Shown piece after piece: positions 1-9,742 of a DNA stretch of 64,000 nt. Source of the DNA: Duganella sp. SG902. GTDB lineage: Bacteria > Pseudomonadota > Gammaproteobacteria > Burkholderiales > Burkholderiaceae_D. Each line of letters begins with the position of its first letter. Position 1 is the stretch's first letter. The translations under genes were made by a program, and so were the position numbers. The notes below the pieces were generated by a model. It did no database searches. It was not told the origin of the DNA and worked only from the letters and a program-made list of their open reading frames with translations. The stretch is taken from the NCBI RefSeq assembly GCF_013376005.1, contig NZ_JABMJK010000005.1, forward strand, positions 248,001 to 312,000, read 5' to 3'.

Positions 1-2553
1 ATGGAAGCGCACGTGATTTACTCGATTCAATCGGTGGATTTGTCGCTGATCGGCTTTGCCAACGCCATCAAAGTGCTGCCCGCCAAACAAAGCCGTTCGC
101 CTGAGACCATGGCCGACCTGCTTTCCTCACGCGGATCGAGTTTTGACAGCGACTACTGGATCACATTTATCGACGCCAACGGCAATGGCGTGGCGACCTC
201 GACCAACACCCCCATCGTCGGCAACTCCTACGCCGATCGCGACTACTTCCAGGTCCACCTCGACAATTCTCTCAACGGCAAACTATTCATCGGCGAACCC
301 GCCATGGGCAAGGTCAGCAAAAAGAGATTGTTTTTTCTCAGCCGTCGCGTGGAAACCGCCAAGGGCGAGTTCCTGGGAGTGGTCGTGGCCCCGCTGAACG
401 TCGAGCGCTTCGTCAAAGTCTTCGACAATTCGCGGTTCAATTCGGACGTTTCGATCTCGCTGGTTCATGGCGGCGGGAAAATCATTGCCCGCGTGCCGAA
501 TTTCGACCAGGCGTTTGGCCGTGACCTGCGTCCCACGCCGCTGTTCGACAACGTCCGGCTCGCCAGTTCCGGCACCTACAAAACGGTGAGCGTGGTCGAC
601 GGCCTGTCCCGGATTTTCAGCTACCGTGTGATTGATGGCTTGCCGCTGATTATCGTCGTGGGCAGCAATGACACCGAATCGGCGCGTTTGCTGCGAAAAA
701 ATTTCGTCACCGCCGGCGGCGGGCTGGCCATCTTGCTGCTGTTGATGCTGGGCGCCGGCCATTTTTCGCTGCGCACATACGCAAGGCAGGAAGAGCGCGA
801 GCTACGTTACCGCACCTTGTACAACGCCAGCCGGGAAATGGAACATCAACTGCTGGCTAACGAAGAAGAACGCAAGAAAAACGATGAATGGCTGAAACTC
901 ACCGCCCTGCTGTTCGACAACAGCGGCGAAGGCATGATGGTGACCGATGCCGAAGGCAAAATCCTCACCGTGAATCCGGCTTTTTCCGTACTCAGCGGCC
1001 ACACCGAGAAACAGCTGGTCGGCCATCGGGCCTATGAACTCGCTTCCAACCGCAACGACAAGGAATTTTTCGACCGCATGTTCGAATGCGTGACCACCAC
1101 CGGCTACTGGAAGGGCGAGTTGTGGCAACGGAACCGCGAGGGCGAGGAATACCTGGTTTCCATGCTAATCAACACCGTGTTTGACGAGCAGGGAAATCCA
1201 TTCCGCTATGTCGCTTTGCTCAGCGACATCACGCAAAAAAAGGCATCCGAAGAATTGATCTGGCGCCAGGCCAACTTCGATGCCCTCACCGGCCTGCCAA
1301 ACCGGCGCATGTTTCATGAGCATCTGCGACAGGCAATGAAAAAAACCGACCGCACACAGCTGCCGATGGCACTGGTGTTTGTCGATCTGGACCACTTCAA
1401 GGAAATCAACGATACCCTGGGCCATGACAAGGGCGATATGCTGCTCAAGGAAGTGGCAAGCAGATTGTCCAGCTCGGTCCGGAGCACCGATACCGTGGCC
1501 CGCCTCGGCGGCGACGAGTTCACCGTCATCATCACCCAGTTGCGCAATGCCGGCGACGTGGTGCGGACGGCCCAGGAAATCCTGCGGCAAATGAGCACAC
1601 CCTTCCAGCTGGGCGAAGATGTTGCCCATATTTCCAGCAGCATAGGCATCACCTTGTACCCTGAAGACGGGGCGGATGCTGAAACTTTAATCAAAAACGC
1701 CGACCAGGCCATGTACGCGGCCAAGCAGCAGGGGCGCAACCGCTTCAATTATTTCGCGCCCTTCATGCAGGAAGCCACGCGCGAACGCATTTCCCTGGTC
1801 AACGAATTGCGCGAAGCCCTCGGCCGCGAGCAGTTGCGCATCTTGTACCAGCCGATCATCGACTTGTCGACCGGTGCCATCGTCAAGGCCGAGGCGCTGG
1901 TGCGTTGGCTACATCCGGTACGTGGACTGCTGAATCCGGCTGAATTCATCGGCGCGGCGGAAAGCAGCGGCATGATCGTCGGCATCGGCGACTGGGTTTT
2001 CCACCAGGCGGCGCGTGAAGTGCAGAAACTGCAGGCCCTGAATTCGCCGGATTTCCAGATCAGCGTGAACAAATCGGCCTGGCAGTTCCGCGACGACGGC
2101 AGCAACTACCAGCAATGGCTGGATTTTCTGCAGGAACTGAAGCTGAATCCGCACAGCATCATCATCGAGGTGACGGAAAACCTGCTGTTGGAGACCGCCA
2201 ACGCCGATTCCGAGCGTGTGCTGGCGTTCCAGCATGCGCACATGCAGCTGTCACTGGACGATTTCGGCTCCGGCCACTGCTCGGTGGCCTTTCTGAAGCG
2301 CTTCGGCATCGACTACATCAAGATCGACCCGGCTTTTGTGCATCAGGGGACGGATGGACTGCTGATTTGTGAGGCGATTATCGCGATGGCGCACAAATTG
2401 GGCATCAAAGTCATCGCCGAGGGTATCGAAACACCGCAACAACTGTCGGCCTTGACGGCCGCCGGGTGCGATTTAGGCCAGGGATACCTGTTTTCCAGGC
2501 CGATTTCGGGGGAAGAATTGGAAAAACAACTACAAAACAAGGTTCACCTGTGA
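1..2553 (+). CDS. Membrane sensor GGDEF-EAL protein with dCache and PAS domains (5' end probably cut by window)
   Basis: A cyclic-di-GMP turnover protein. In order it shows an extracytoplasmic dCache-like sensor (about residues 1-225), one membrane segment (about 232-255), a PAS domain (about 295-415), a GGDEF domain with intact GGDEF at about residues 503-507, and an EAL domain with the EALVRW motif at about 631. Both catalytic signatures are intact, so it could make and degrade c-di-GMP. A dCache sensor normally follows an N-terminal membrane helix, and none is present, so the true start is probably upstream of base 1 and this frame is open at its 5' end. The stop codon lies inside a TGTGAATAA motif that begins the box-rich intergenic region. 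The signal sensed is unknown. Confidence 0.9.
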   Translation: MEAHVIYSIQSVDLSLIGFANAIKVLPAKQSRSPETMADLLSSRGSSFDSDYWITFIDANGNGVATSTNTPIVGNSYADRDYFQVHLDNSLNGKLFIGEPAMGKVSKKRLFFLSRRVETAKGEFLGVVVAPLNVERFVKVFDNSRFNSDVSISLVHGGGKIIARVPNFDQAFGRDLRPTPLFDNVRLASSGTYKTVSVVDGLSRIFSYRVIDGLPLIIVVGSNDTESARLLRKNFVTAGGGLAILLLLMLGAGHFSLRTYARQEERELRYRTLYNASREMEHQLLANEEERKKNDEWLKLTALLFDNSGEGMMVTDAEGKILTVNPAFSVLSGHTEKQLVGHRAYELASNRNDKEFFDRMFECVTTTGYWKGELWQRNREGEEYLVSMLINTVFDEQGNPFRYVALLSDITQKKASEELIWRQANFDALTGLPNRRMFHEHLRQAMKKTDRTQLPMALVFVDLDHFKEINDTLGHDKGDMLLKEVASRLSSSVRSTDTVARLGGDEFTVIITQLRNAGDVVRTAQEILRQMSTPFQLGEDVAHISSSIGITLYPEDGADAETLIKNADQAMYAAKQQGRNRFNYFAPFMQEATRERISLVNELREALGREQLRILYQPIIDLSTGAIVKAEALVRWLHPVRGLLNPAEFIGAAESSGMIVGIGDWVFHQAAREVQKLQALNSPDFQISVNKSAWQFRDDGSNYQQWLDFLQELKLNPHSIIIEVTENLLLETANADSERVLAFQHAHMQLSLDDFGSGHCSVAFLKRFGIDYIKIDPAFVHQGTDGLLICEAIIAMAHKLGIKVIAEGIETPQQLSALTAAGCDLGQGYLFSRPISGEELEKQLQNKVHL

Positions 2554-2915
2554 ATAACGTCTTGGATATCCACAGGACGACTTGTGACTAAGGCCCACCT
2601 TTGACCACAGGCCCATATTTTATCCAAAATTTGTTCCTGAACTGATACAGCGCTTATTCAGCAGGTTGTTTACGCCGTAAACAAATGATTTGTAAACGTA
2701 TACACGAGTTATCCACAATCATTTGCACGTTTACTACTACCACTATGTTTATATAAATCTTTTGTAAACAACTAAAACCGCAAATCAGACGGCTACTCGC
2801 CATCCGGAATCCGTCCAGACCCTAAAAAACGCCTTAAAATTCACTTTTTTTCGCTACGCGTTGTGGAAAAAGCCTTCGATCTCCACAGACAAATTTTCAA
2901 CATTCAAGGAAAAAC
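2554..2915. promoter_or_regulatory. AT-rich intergenic region with DnaA-box-like and GTAAAC motifs
   Basis: This 362-base gap precedes mtnN and must hold its promoter. It contains one exact DnaA box, TTATCCACA at 2709-2717, and near matches at 2549-2557 (TGTGAATAA), 2566-2574 (ATATCCACA), 2583-2591 (TGTGACTAA), 2620-2628 (TTATCCAAA) and 2862-2870 (TGTGGAAAA). GTTTAC/GTAAAC occurs five times in about 100 bases (2668, 2677, 2692, 2729, 2764). The first two form a perfect palindrome TTGTTTAC-GCC-GTAAACAA at 2666-2684, which looks like an operator. The bound proteins are not known. DnaA binding is inferred from sequence only. Confidence 0.5.
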
Positions 2916-3617
2916 ATGCGTTTAGGCATCATCAGCGCGTTGGCTGAAGAACAGCATGGGCTCATAGAAGCCCTTCAGAGCCCCTACAAGCACGTTCACG
3001 GCATGAGGGAGTACACCACCGGGAAACTGTGGGAAATCGACGCTGTGTGCGTTCTATCGCGTATTGGCAAGGTCGCGGCCTCCATGACGGCCGCCATCCT
3101 TGTGGAGAAGTTCGGAGTTACCCACATTGTTTTTACCGGCGTTGCCGGCAGTGGGGATAAAAACGTGAAAGTCGGCGATATCGTGGTCGCCGATACGCTG
3201 ATCCAGCATGACTTCGATGCCAGTCCGCTGTTTCCCAGGTTTGAAATCCCGCTAACCGGTTTGTCCAGCTTTGCCACGGACGTGGCGTTGACGGCAAAAC
3301 TGGCCGATGCGGCAGGACAAGTGACGCGTGTGCATCGCGGTTTGATCGCCAGCGGTGACCAATTTATTGGCAAATTGGCGCAAATTCAGGCGCTGAAAGC
3401 CAGTTTGCCCGATTTATTGGCAGTGGAAATGGAAGGCGCGGCGGTGGCGCAAGTGTGTTTTGAGCTGGGCATTCCGTTTGCCGTCATCCGGACGATCTCG
3501 GACAACGCCAACGACGATGCCGCCGTTGATTTCATGCATTTCATCAAAACCGTGGCATCGCGCTACGCATTTGATGTGATCCGGAACTTCTGCAAGACAA
3601 GCCGGGCGAACCCGTAA
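2916..3617 (+). CDS. mtnN: 5'-methylthioadenosine/S-adenosylhomocysteine nucleosidase
   Basis: Cytoplasmic hydrolase that removes adenine from methylthioadenosine and S-adenosylhomocysteine, serving methionine salvage, the activated methyl cycle and AI-2 precursor formation. The 233-residue length fits the family. The catalytic positions of the E. coli enzyme are matched by Glu12 (in SALAEEQ), Glu173 (in VEMEGAA) and Asp196 (in ISDNAND). The start is supported by an AAGGAAAA ribosome site just upstream. It stands alone, with a long regulatory gap before it and a palindromic repeat after it that separates it from convergent putA. Confidence 0.93.
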   Translation: MRLGIISALAEEQHGLIEALQSPYKHVHGMREYTTGKLWEIDAVCVLSRIGKVAASMTAAILVEKFGVTHIVFTGVAGSGDKNVKVGDIVVADTLIQHDFDASPLFPRFEIPLTGLSSFATDVALTAKLADAAGQVTRVHRGLIASGDQFIGKLAQIQALKASLPDLLAVEMEGAAVAQVCFELGIPFAVIRTISDNANDDAAVDFMHFIKTVASRYAFDVIRNFCKTSRANP

Positions 3618-3639
3618 TGCCATCCAGTTAGCGCTACAT

Positions 3640-3721
3640 CGTCATTCCCGCGCAGGCGGGAATCCATAGAACGCCTGAACGCTAGGCTCAGCATGGGTTC
3701 CCGCCTGCGCGGGAACGACGG
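3640..3721. repeat. dRS3-like interspersed palindromic repeat, copy 1
   Basis: Two hairpins face each other. The left one is ATTCCC-N8-GGGAAT at 3644-3663, followed by CCATAGAACGC. The right one is GTTCCC-N8-GGGAAC at 3697-3716. The left hairpin has exactly the form of the Neisseria dRS3 core. It lies between the convergent ends of mtnN and putA and could fold into a terminator-like structure, although there is no T-run. Related copies are at 9713, 47593, 52832 and 56041. Confidence 0.85.
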
Positions 3722-3749
3722 TTTAACTGAGCCCGGCTTTTTGCTTTGT

Positions 3750-6700
3750 TTACGACGCCTGCAGCGTCATCAGGCTGGCGTTGCCCCCTGCCGCCGTCGT
3801 ATTCACGCACAGAGCGCGCTCAGCAAGCAAACGCCACAGCGGGATGGCCGCCTCCTCATTGGTGCTGATCAGGCTCACCAGGGCCCCATTACGGGCCGCC
3901 AGCGGGGCGTGCAGGCTGGCCGCCAGCATCGATTCCACCAACGCGATCTGGAAGTCGCAATCGTCGAGGCTGGAAACGGTCAGGATGCGGTCCTTCACCG
4001 CCGCCGGCAGGTCCGGCGGCAGCAATTTCGCCGCCGCGCCCGTCACCAGCGCGGTATTGCCGGTGGCCAGCGTGGCCGCCAGCTGGTTCAGCAAGCCTTG
4101 CAGGGTACCGGCCGCGCACACGACGGCGCCACGGGCCACCAGCGCCAGCATGTTGCGCTCGCCGGTCGGACCTGGCAGCGTGGTCACGCTGCCCAGCATG
4201 CTGGCGCGGCTGTATTGCTCCGCCAGGCTGGCGACACGTTCATGGCCGTGCATTTTCGACCAGGCCGCCAGCGCATCGAGCGCCGGGGTGGCCTGGCGCG
4301 CGTGCGCCGGCGAGGTGGCCGCTCCGCGTTGCAGACGCTTCAGGTACAACGGGCCGCCGGCTTTCGGACCGGTTCCCGATTTGCCTTCGCCGCCGAACGG
4401 TTGCACGCCCACCACCGCGCCGACGATGTTGCGGTTGACGTAGATGTTGCCGACGTGTGCGTTGCTGCTGATGTAGTCGATGGTTTCATCGATGCGCGAA
4501 TGCACACCCAGGGTCAGGCCAAAGCCACTGGCGTTGATCTGCTCGACCACTTTCGGCAGGTCGGCGCGCTTGTAGCGGATCACGTGCATCACCGGGCCGA
4601 ACACTTCCTGCGTCAGCTCGGCCAGCGATCGGATTTCCAGCACGGTTGGCGGCACGAAGGTGCCGGCGCTGGTGACATTCGCCGGCAGATCCAGCGAGAA
4701 GTAATCCACCGCCGTGCCTTTCAGCTTGTTGATGTGCGCCAGCAGGTTTTGCTGCGCTTCGGCGTCGATCACCGGACCGATATCGGTCGCCAGGCGGTCC
4801 GGCGTGCCGACGTTCAGTTCCAGCATCGCGCCTTTCAGCATTTTGATGGTTTTATCGGCGATATCTTCCTGCAGGAACAGCACGCGCAGCGCCGAGCAGC
4901 GCTGGCCGGCGCTGTCGAAGGCCGACGAAATCGCATCCTGCACCACTTGCTCCGGCAGCGCCGACGAATCGACGATCATGGCGTTCTGGCCGCCGGTTTC
5001 GGCGATCAGCGGAATATCGGCGTTTTCCGCCACCGCGCGCTTGGCCAGCGTGCGGTTGATCAGTTGCGCCACCTCGGTCGAGCCGGTGAAGATCACGCCC
5101 TTGACGCGGTGGTCGGCGGTCAGCGCCGCGCCCACCACTTCGCCGCGGCCCGGCAGGAATTGCAGCGCGGCGCGCGGGATGCCGGCTTCGTGCAGCAGCT
5201 CAACCGCGCGGTGCGCGATCAGCGGCGTCTGCTCGGCCGGTTTGGCCAGCACCACGTTGCCGGCCGCCAGCGAGGCCGCCACCTGGCCGGTGAAGATCGC
5301 CAGCGGGAAGTTCCACGGGCTGATGCAGGTCACCGGACCCAGCGCCAGCGTGTTGGTGGCGCCGTGCACTTCGGCGGCGTAGTAGCGCAGGAAGTCGACC
5401 GCCTCGCGGATCTCGGCGATCGCGTTCGGCAGCGATTTGCCGGCTTCGCGGATGGCCAGGGTCATCAGTTCCATGGCGTTGGCCTCGAACAGGTCGGCGG
5501 CCCTGGTCAGGGCGGCGGCGCGCGCCGATGGCTCGGTGGTTTGCCAGTCCATGGCGAAGTTGCTGGCGCTGGCAAGCGCGGTTTCGACGTCGTTGGCGGT
5601 GGCTTCCACCAGTTGGCCGACGATGTCGCCGCGCTGGGCCGGGTTGGTAACCTTCTGCGCCGGCTGGCCGACGCTGATCTCACCGGCCAGCAACGGCGCG
5701 GCGTGCCAGCTGCGCGGCGCGGCCAGCGCCTCGGAGAGCTCGCGCAGCACGTTTTCATTGGCCAGGTCGAAACCGGCCGAGTTCTTGCGCTCGGCGCCGA
5801 ACATGTCCAGCGGCAGGGCGATGCCCGGATGCGGCAGGCCGCCCTGCTCGCGCGCGGCCGCGACCGGGTCGCGCAGCAGCGACTCGATCGGAATCGCCTC
5901 GTCGACGATCTGGTTCACGAACGAGGAGTTGGCGCCGTTCTCCAGCAGGCGGCGCACCAGGTAGGCCAGCAGCGTTTCGTGGGTGCCGACCGGCGCGTAG
6001 ATGCGGCACGCCTTGTCGAGGTTGTCCTTGCCCACCACCTGGTCGTACAGCGATTCGCCCATGCCGTGCAGGCACTGGAACTCATAGTCGTTGATGCCGT
6101 CGCGCTTGGCCCAGGTGTAGATGGTCGACAGGGTTTGCGCGTTGTGGGTGGCGAATTGTGGATAAATCAAGCCTTGTGCACCGAGCAGTTTCTGCGCGCA
6201 CACCAGATAGGACACGTCGGTGTAGACCTTGCGCGTGTAGACCGGATAACCGCTCATGCCGTCCACCTGGGCGCGCTTGATTTCCGCATCCCAGTAGGCG
6301 CCCTTGACCAGGCGCACCATGAACTTGCGGCCGCTGCGCTTGGCCAGGTCGATCAGGTAGTCGATCACGAACGGGCAGCGTTTCTGGTAAGCCTGCACCA
6401 CGAAGCCGATCCCCTCGAAACCGGCCAGCTCCTGGTCGTGCGCCAGCGCCTCCATCAGGTCCAGCGACAGTTCCAGGCGGTCGGCCTCTTCCGCATCGAT
6501 GTTCAGGCCGATGTTGTAGTGTTTGGCCAGCAGCACCAGCTGACGCACGCGCGGCAGCAGCTCTTCCATCACGCGGGCGCGCTGGGCGCGGCTGTAGCGT
6601 GGGTGCAGCGCCGACAGTTTCACCGAAATGCCCGGACCATTGCGGATGCCGCGGCCGTTCGAGGCCTTGCCGATGGCGTGGATCGCGGTTTCGTAGGAGG

Positions 6701-7403
6701 CGTAGTAATTCCTGGCGTCGGCTTCGGTCAGCGCGGCCTCGCCCAGCATGTCATAGGAATAACGGTAGCCGCGCGCCTCGTTGGCCTGGCCGTTCTTGAT
6801 CGCTTCGTCGATGGTCTGGCCGGTGACGAACTGGTTGCCCAGCATGCGCATCGCCAAGTCCACGCCCTTGCGGATCAGCGGCTCGCCGCCCTTGGCGATC
6901 AGCTTGGTCAGCGCCGAGCCCAGGCCCGCCTCGCTGTTGGTGCCCACCAGCTTGCCGGTGATCAGCAGACCCCAGGTGGCGGCGTTGACGAACAGCGACG
7001 GCGACTCGCCCAAGTGTTTGCGCCAGTCACCCTTGCTGATTTTGTCGGCGATCAGGCGGTCGGCGGTGGCGTTGTCGGGAATACGCAACAGTGCTTCGGC
7101 CAGGCACATCAGGGCGACACCCTCGTCCGAGGACAGCGAAAACTCGTGCATCAGGGCGTCCACGCCGGAGGCGCGGGTGCGTTCCGCGCGCACCGCGCTG
7201 ACCAGTTTGTGGGCCAGTTGCTGGGCTTGCTGAATGCTGTTGGCGTCGTGGTTTTTCAGCTGCTCGAGCAGCCACTGGACAGCGCTGACTTCGTCCTTGC
7301 GATAGGCTGCCGTGACTGCTGCGCGCAGGGGAAGCGGGTCGCGCAGGACTTCGGCCCGCAGGGCGGCGAACGGGATGAAACCGGAGGTGGTTGCTGCTTG
7401 CAT
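3750..7403 (-). CDS. putA: Bifunctional proline dehydrogenase / L-glutamate-gamma-semialdehyde dehydrogenase
   Basis: Oxidises proline to glutamate in two steps at the inner membrane, feeding electrons to quinone through FAD and then reducing NAD+. The 1217-residue protein shows a proline dehydrogenase barrel (about 180-490, with VRLVKGAYWD) and an aldehyde dehydrogenase domain (about 570-1010) with the catalytic cysteine in GQRCSALR near residue 835 and the glutamate in AETGGQNAM near 800. A further ~200-residue C-terminal ALDH-like domain follows. It lacks the N-terminal ribbon-helix-helix DNA-binding domain of E. coli PutA, so it should not repress itself. The divergent Lrp-type gene is the likely regulator. 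The start has GAGAG upstream. Confidence 0.96.
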   Translation of the reverse strand: MQAATTSGFIPFAALRAEVLRDPLPLRAAVTAAYRKDEVSAVQWLLEQLKNHDANSIQQAQQLAHKLVSAVRAERTRASGVDALMHEFSLSSDEGVALMCLAEALLRIPDNATADRLIADKISKGDWRKHLGESPSLFVNAATWGLLITGKLVGTNSEAGLGSALTKLIAKGGEPLIRKGVDLAMRMLGNQFVTGQTIDEAIKNGQANEARGYRYSYDMLGEAALTEADARNYYASYETAIHAIGKASNGRGIRNGPGISVKLSALHPRYSRAQRARVMEELLPRVRQLVLLAKHYNIGLNIDAEEADRLELSLDLMEALAHDQELAGFEGIGFVVQAYQKRCPFVIDYLIDLAKRSGRKFMVRLVKGAYWDAEIKRAQVDGMSGYPVYTRKVYTDVSYLVCAQKLLGAQGLIYPQFATHNAQTLSTIYTWAKRDGINDYEFQCLHGMGESLYDQVVGKDNLDKACRIYAPVGTHETLLAYLVRRLLENGANSSFVNQIVDEAIPIESLLRDPVAAAREQGGLPHPGIALPLDMFGAERKNSAGFDLANENVLRELSEALAAPRSWHAAPLLAGEISVGQPAQKVTNPAQRGDIVGQLVEATANDVETALASASNFAMDWQTTEPSARAAALTRAADLFEANAMELMTLAIREAGKSLPNAIAEIREAVDFLRYYAAEVHGATNTLALGPVTCISPWNFPLAIFTGQVAASLAAGNVVLAKPAEQTPLIAHRAVELLHEAGIPRAALQFLPGRGEVVGAALTADHRVKGVIFTGSTEVAQLINRTLAKRAVAENADIPLIAETGGQNAMIVDSSALPEQVVQDAISSAFDSAGQRCSALRVLFLQEDIADKTIKMLKGAMLELNVGTPDRLATDIGPVIDAEAQQNLLAHINKLKGTAVDYFSLDLPANVTSAGTFVPPTVLEIRSLAELTQEVFGPVMHVIRYKRADLPKVVEQINASGFGLTLGVHSRIDETIDYISSNAHVGNIYVNRNIVGAVVGVQPFGGEGKSGTGPKAGGPLYLKRLQRGAATSPAHARQATPALDALAAWSKMHGHERVASLAEQYSRASMLGSVTTLPGPTGERNMLALVARGAVVCAAGTLQGLLNQLAATLATGNTALVTGAAAKLLPPDLPAAVKDRILTVSSLDDCDFQIALVESMLAASLHAPLAARNGALVSLISTNEEAAIPLWRLLAERALCVNTTAAGGNASLMTLQAS

Positions 7404-7636
7404 TAGGAACTCTCAGATAGAAATTTTTGAGCGGATCCACCTACAAAAACACGCCCGTCGGACCGCGCCGGCGAGCGTGAGCATGAGTACTTCGTGGGTA
7501 CTTTGAGGTGAACTGCTAATGATTCGATTGTAGAGGGATTTCTTCTGGATTAATTCTGGTAATGCGAGGGACTAGCAATAGATAGTTTTTAGTGAGACAA
7601 TTTAACCAAATAATATTTATTTGGGAGTTCCCGGAA
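7404..7636. promoter_or_regulatory. putA / Lrp-type regulator divergent promoter region
   Basis: The 233 bases between the divergent starts hold both promoters. The half next to the regulator gene (about 7510-7625) is markedly AT-rich, as is usual for Lrp-family targets. I see no single clear operator that I can assign. Confidence 0.5.
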
Positions 7637-8092
7637 ATGTTAGACAAGATCAGCAAAAAAATCTTGATGGAATTGCAGAGCGACGGCCGTATCTCCAACG
7701 TGGAGCTGGCCGCGCGGGTGAACCTGTCGCCCGCCGCCTGCCTGGAACGCGTGCGCAAGCTGCACGAGTCCGGGTACATCATGGGCTACACCGCGCAACT
7801 GAATCCGCAGCTGCTCGACGTGTCCCTGCTCGTCTTTATCGAGGTTGTGCTCGATCGCACCACGCCCGAAGTGTTCGACGCCTTCAAACACAGCGTCCAG
7901 GTGATTCCGGAAGTGCTGGAATGCCACATGGTCGCCGGCGGCTTCGACTACCTGGTCAAAGCGCGCGTCAAGGACATGGCCGCCTACCGCGAATTCCTGG
8001 GCAAAACCCTGCTGCAGAAGGGCGTGCGCGAGACGCACACCTACGCAGTCATGGAAGAAGTGAAGAATACCACCAAGTTACCTATAAAGTAG
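7637..8092 (+). CDS. Lrp/AsnC family regulator, probably of proline catabolism (PutR-like)
   Basis: A 151-residue one-domain-pair regulator with an N-terminal winged helix (DKISKKILMELQSDGR then NVELAARVNLSPAACLERV) and a C-terminal RAM/AsnC ligand-binding domain. ATG at 7637 is chosen because GGGAG lies nine bases before it and the canonical family start is MLDKIS. A longer frame from 7592 has no ribosome site. It is divergent from putA, and that arrangement, together with a PutA lacking its own repressor domain, suggests it activates putA in response to proline. This role is inferred from context. Confidence 0.88.
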   Translation: MLDKISKKILMELQSDGRISNVELAARVNLSPAACLERVRKLHESGYIMGYTAQLNPQLLDVSLLVFIEVVLDRTTPEVFDAFKHSVQVIPEVLECHMVAGGFDYLVKARVKDMAAYREFLGKTLLQKGVRETHTYAVMEEVKNTTKLPIK

Positions 8093-8153
8093 CGTCACAG
8101 AAATAAATTAGTTAAAGTCGCCTAAGGCGCAGGTTGGACAAATCGGGGGACAG

Positions 8154-9710
8154 ATGAAGCATTTGCAGCATAAGTTGGTGCAACGTGGATTGTGGATGTT
8201 GGGGGCGACGGCTGGCGGCACCTGCCTTGCTTATTTGTTCAACCTGATGGGAGCCGGACCGGTCACGGCCGCCATCCCGGCCGCGCTGACCGGTGCGGCG
8301 GTGGCCTGGTGGGCGGCGCGCCAGGGCAGCGACGAGGGCGGCGTGCGCCACTTCGCCCACACCGTGGGCGAGGAAATCGACGCCATCATGATCGGCGCGG
8401 CGGAAACCTCCTACTTCGTCGACTCGGTGAAGAAAAAGATCGAGCTCGACGTCAGCACCGCCGGCGGCATCGTCCAGAGCTCGTCGCAGAATGCCGACAC
8501 CACCGAGCGCATCGCCGCCAACGCCGAGCGCGCCGCCAAGATCGCGGCCCAGGTGCGCGGCGAAACGGTGGCCGGCCGCACCGAGGCCGACAGCGGCCTG
8601 CAGCGCATCCGCACCGCGCGCGAGGACGCGCAAACGGCGGCCGCCGTGATGGCGTCGCTGCAAGCCAATTCGCGCAAGATCTATGGCTTCACCGAGGCCA
8701 TCAGTGAAATCTCGGCGCGCACCAACCTGCTGGCGCTGAACGCCGCCATCGAGGCGGCGCGCGCGGGCGAACAGGGTCGTGGTTTCGCCGTGGTCGCCAG
8801 CGAGGTGCGCCAGCTGGCGCTGCGCACCAAGGAGGCCACCGACGAAATCAGCACCATGGTGCGCGAGATTAACCAGCAGGCCGAGAAGGCGGCCAGCGGC
8901 ATGACGTCGCTGGCGGTCAAGGTCAGCGAGGCGGCCGGCAATGTGGAAACCGTGCACGGGCTGCTGGGCAATATCGAGCGTTCGTCGGGCGTGTCGGAAG
9001 AGCAAATCGGCGAGATCGCGCGCGCCTCGCGCGAGCACGTCGCCACCACCGAGGAAATCGCCCACGCCATCGCCAGCATCCGCGACAGCCTGCTGTCCAC
9101 CGAGAAGGAATTGCCGCGCGCGGCCAGCTCGGCCATGGCGTTGGCGGAACGGGCCGAAGTCATCACCGGCGCGCTGGGCGAGTCCGATATCGAGAGCTCG
9201 CACGATGAAATCCGCATCGCGGCGCAGCGCGCGGCGGCGGAAGTGGGCAAGATCTTCGAGCAGGCCATCGCCAGCGGCAAGATTTCCAACGAGGCGCTGT
9301 GGGACCGTCATTACACGCCGATCCCCAACACCGATCCACCCAAGCACAAGACCCGCTTCGACGATTTCACCGACCGCGTGCTGCCGCCGCTGCAGGAGGG
9401 TTTGCTTCAGGCCATGCCGCAGCTGGCTTACGCCGGCGCTGTGGATAACAACGGCTATTTCCCCACCCACAACAAGAAGTTTTCCCAGCCGTTGACCGGG
9501 AATTATGACGTCGATATCGTCAACAACCGGACCAAGCGGATTTTCAGTGATCGTACCGGCAAGCGCTGCGGCTCGAACACCAAGCCGTTCCTGCTGCAGA
9601 CGTACAAGCGCGATACCGGCGAGGTGATGCACGATTTGTCGGCGCCGATTTATGTGAACGGCAAGCACTGGGGCGGTTTCCGCATCGGCTACCGTTCCAG
9701 CAGCAAGTAG
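8154..9710 (+). CDS. Methyl-accepting chemotaxis-type protein with a C-terminal sensor-like domain
   Basis: 518 residues. The N-terminus holds two closely spaced hydrophobic segments (about 13-31 and 37-53) with almost no periplasmic loop. A coiled-coil signalling domain follows, with the conserved hairpin [20 protein letters not shown] near residues 184-203. After about residue 380 comes a separate globular domain resembling a Cache/PAS-like sensor. This order, sensor after signalling domain, is the reverse of a classical receptor and implies cytoplasmic sensing. It has no CheA or CheW neighbours. The ligand is unknown. Confidence 0.85.
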   Translation: MKHLQHKLVQRGLWMLGATAGGTCLAYLFNLMGAGPVTAAIPAALTGAAVAWWAARQGSDEGGVRHFAHTVGEEIDAIMIGAAETSYFVDSVKKKIELDVSTAGGIVQSSSQNADTTERIAANAERAAKIAAQVRGETVAGRTEADSGLQRIRTAREDAQTAAAVMASLQANSRKIYGFTEAISEISARTNLLALNAAIEAARAGEQGRGFAVVASEVRQLALRTKEATDEISTMVREINQQAEKAASGMTSLAVKVSEAAGNVETVHGLLGNIERSSGVSEEQIGEIARASREHVATTEEIAHAIASIRDSLLSTEKELPRAASSAMALAERAEVITGALGESDIESSHDEIRIAAQRAAAEVGKIFEQAIASGKISNEALWDRHYTPIPNTDPPKHKTRFDDFTDRVLPPLQEGLLQAMPQLAYAGAVDNNGYFPTHNKKFSQPLTGNYDVDIVNNRTKRIFSDRTGKRCGSNTKPFLLQTYKRDTGEVMHDLSAPIYVNGKHWGGFRIGYRSSSK

Positions 9711-9712
9711 CA

Positions 9713-9740
9713 CGTCATTCCGGCCTGCGCCGGAATGACG
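9713..9740. repeat. Interspersed palindromic repeat, single hairpin, copy 2
   Basis: A perfect 28-base palindrome: arms CGTCATTCCGGC and GCCGGAATGACG around CTGC. It fits exactly between the stop codons of the convergent chemoreceptor and LysR genes. It is a half element of the family seen at 3640, 47593 and 56041. Confidence 0.85.
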
Positions 9741-9742
9741 CT

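Noticed and set aside
3693..7406. A 1237-codon open frame on the plus strand opposite putA
   Set aside because: It mirrors putA almost exactly, has an Arg/Gln/His/Ala-rich composition typical of antisense reading of high-GC genes, and shows no domain.
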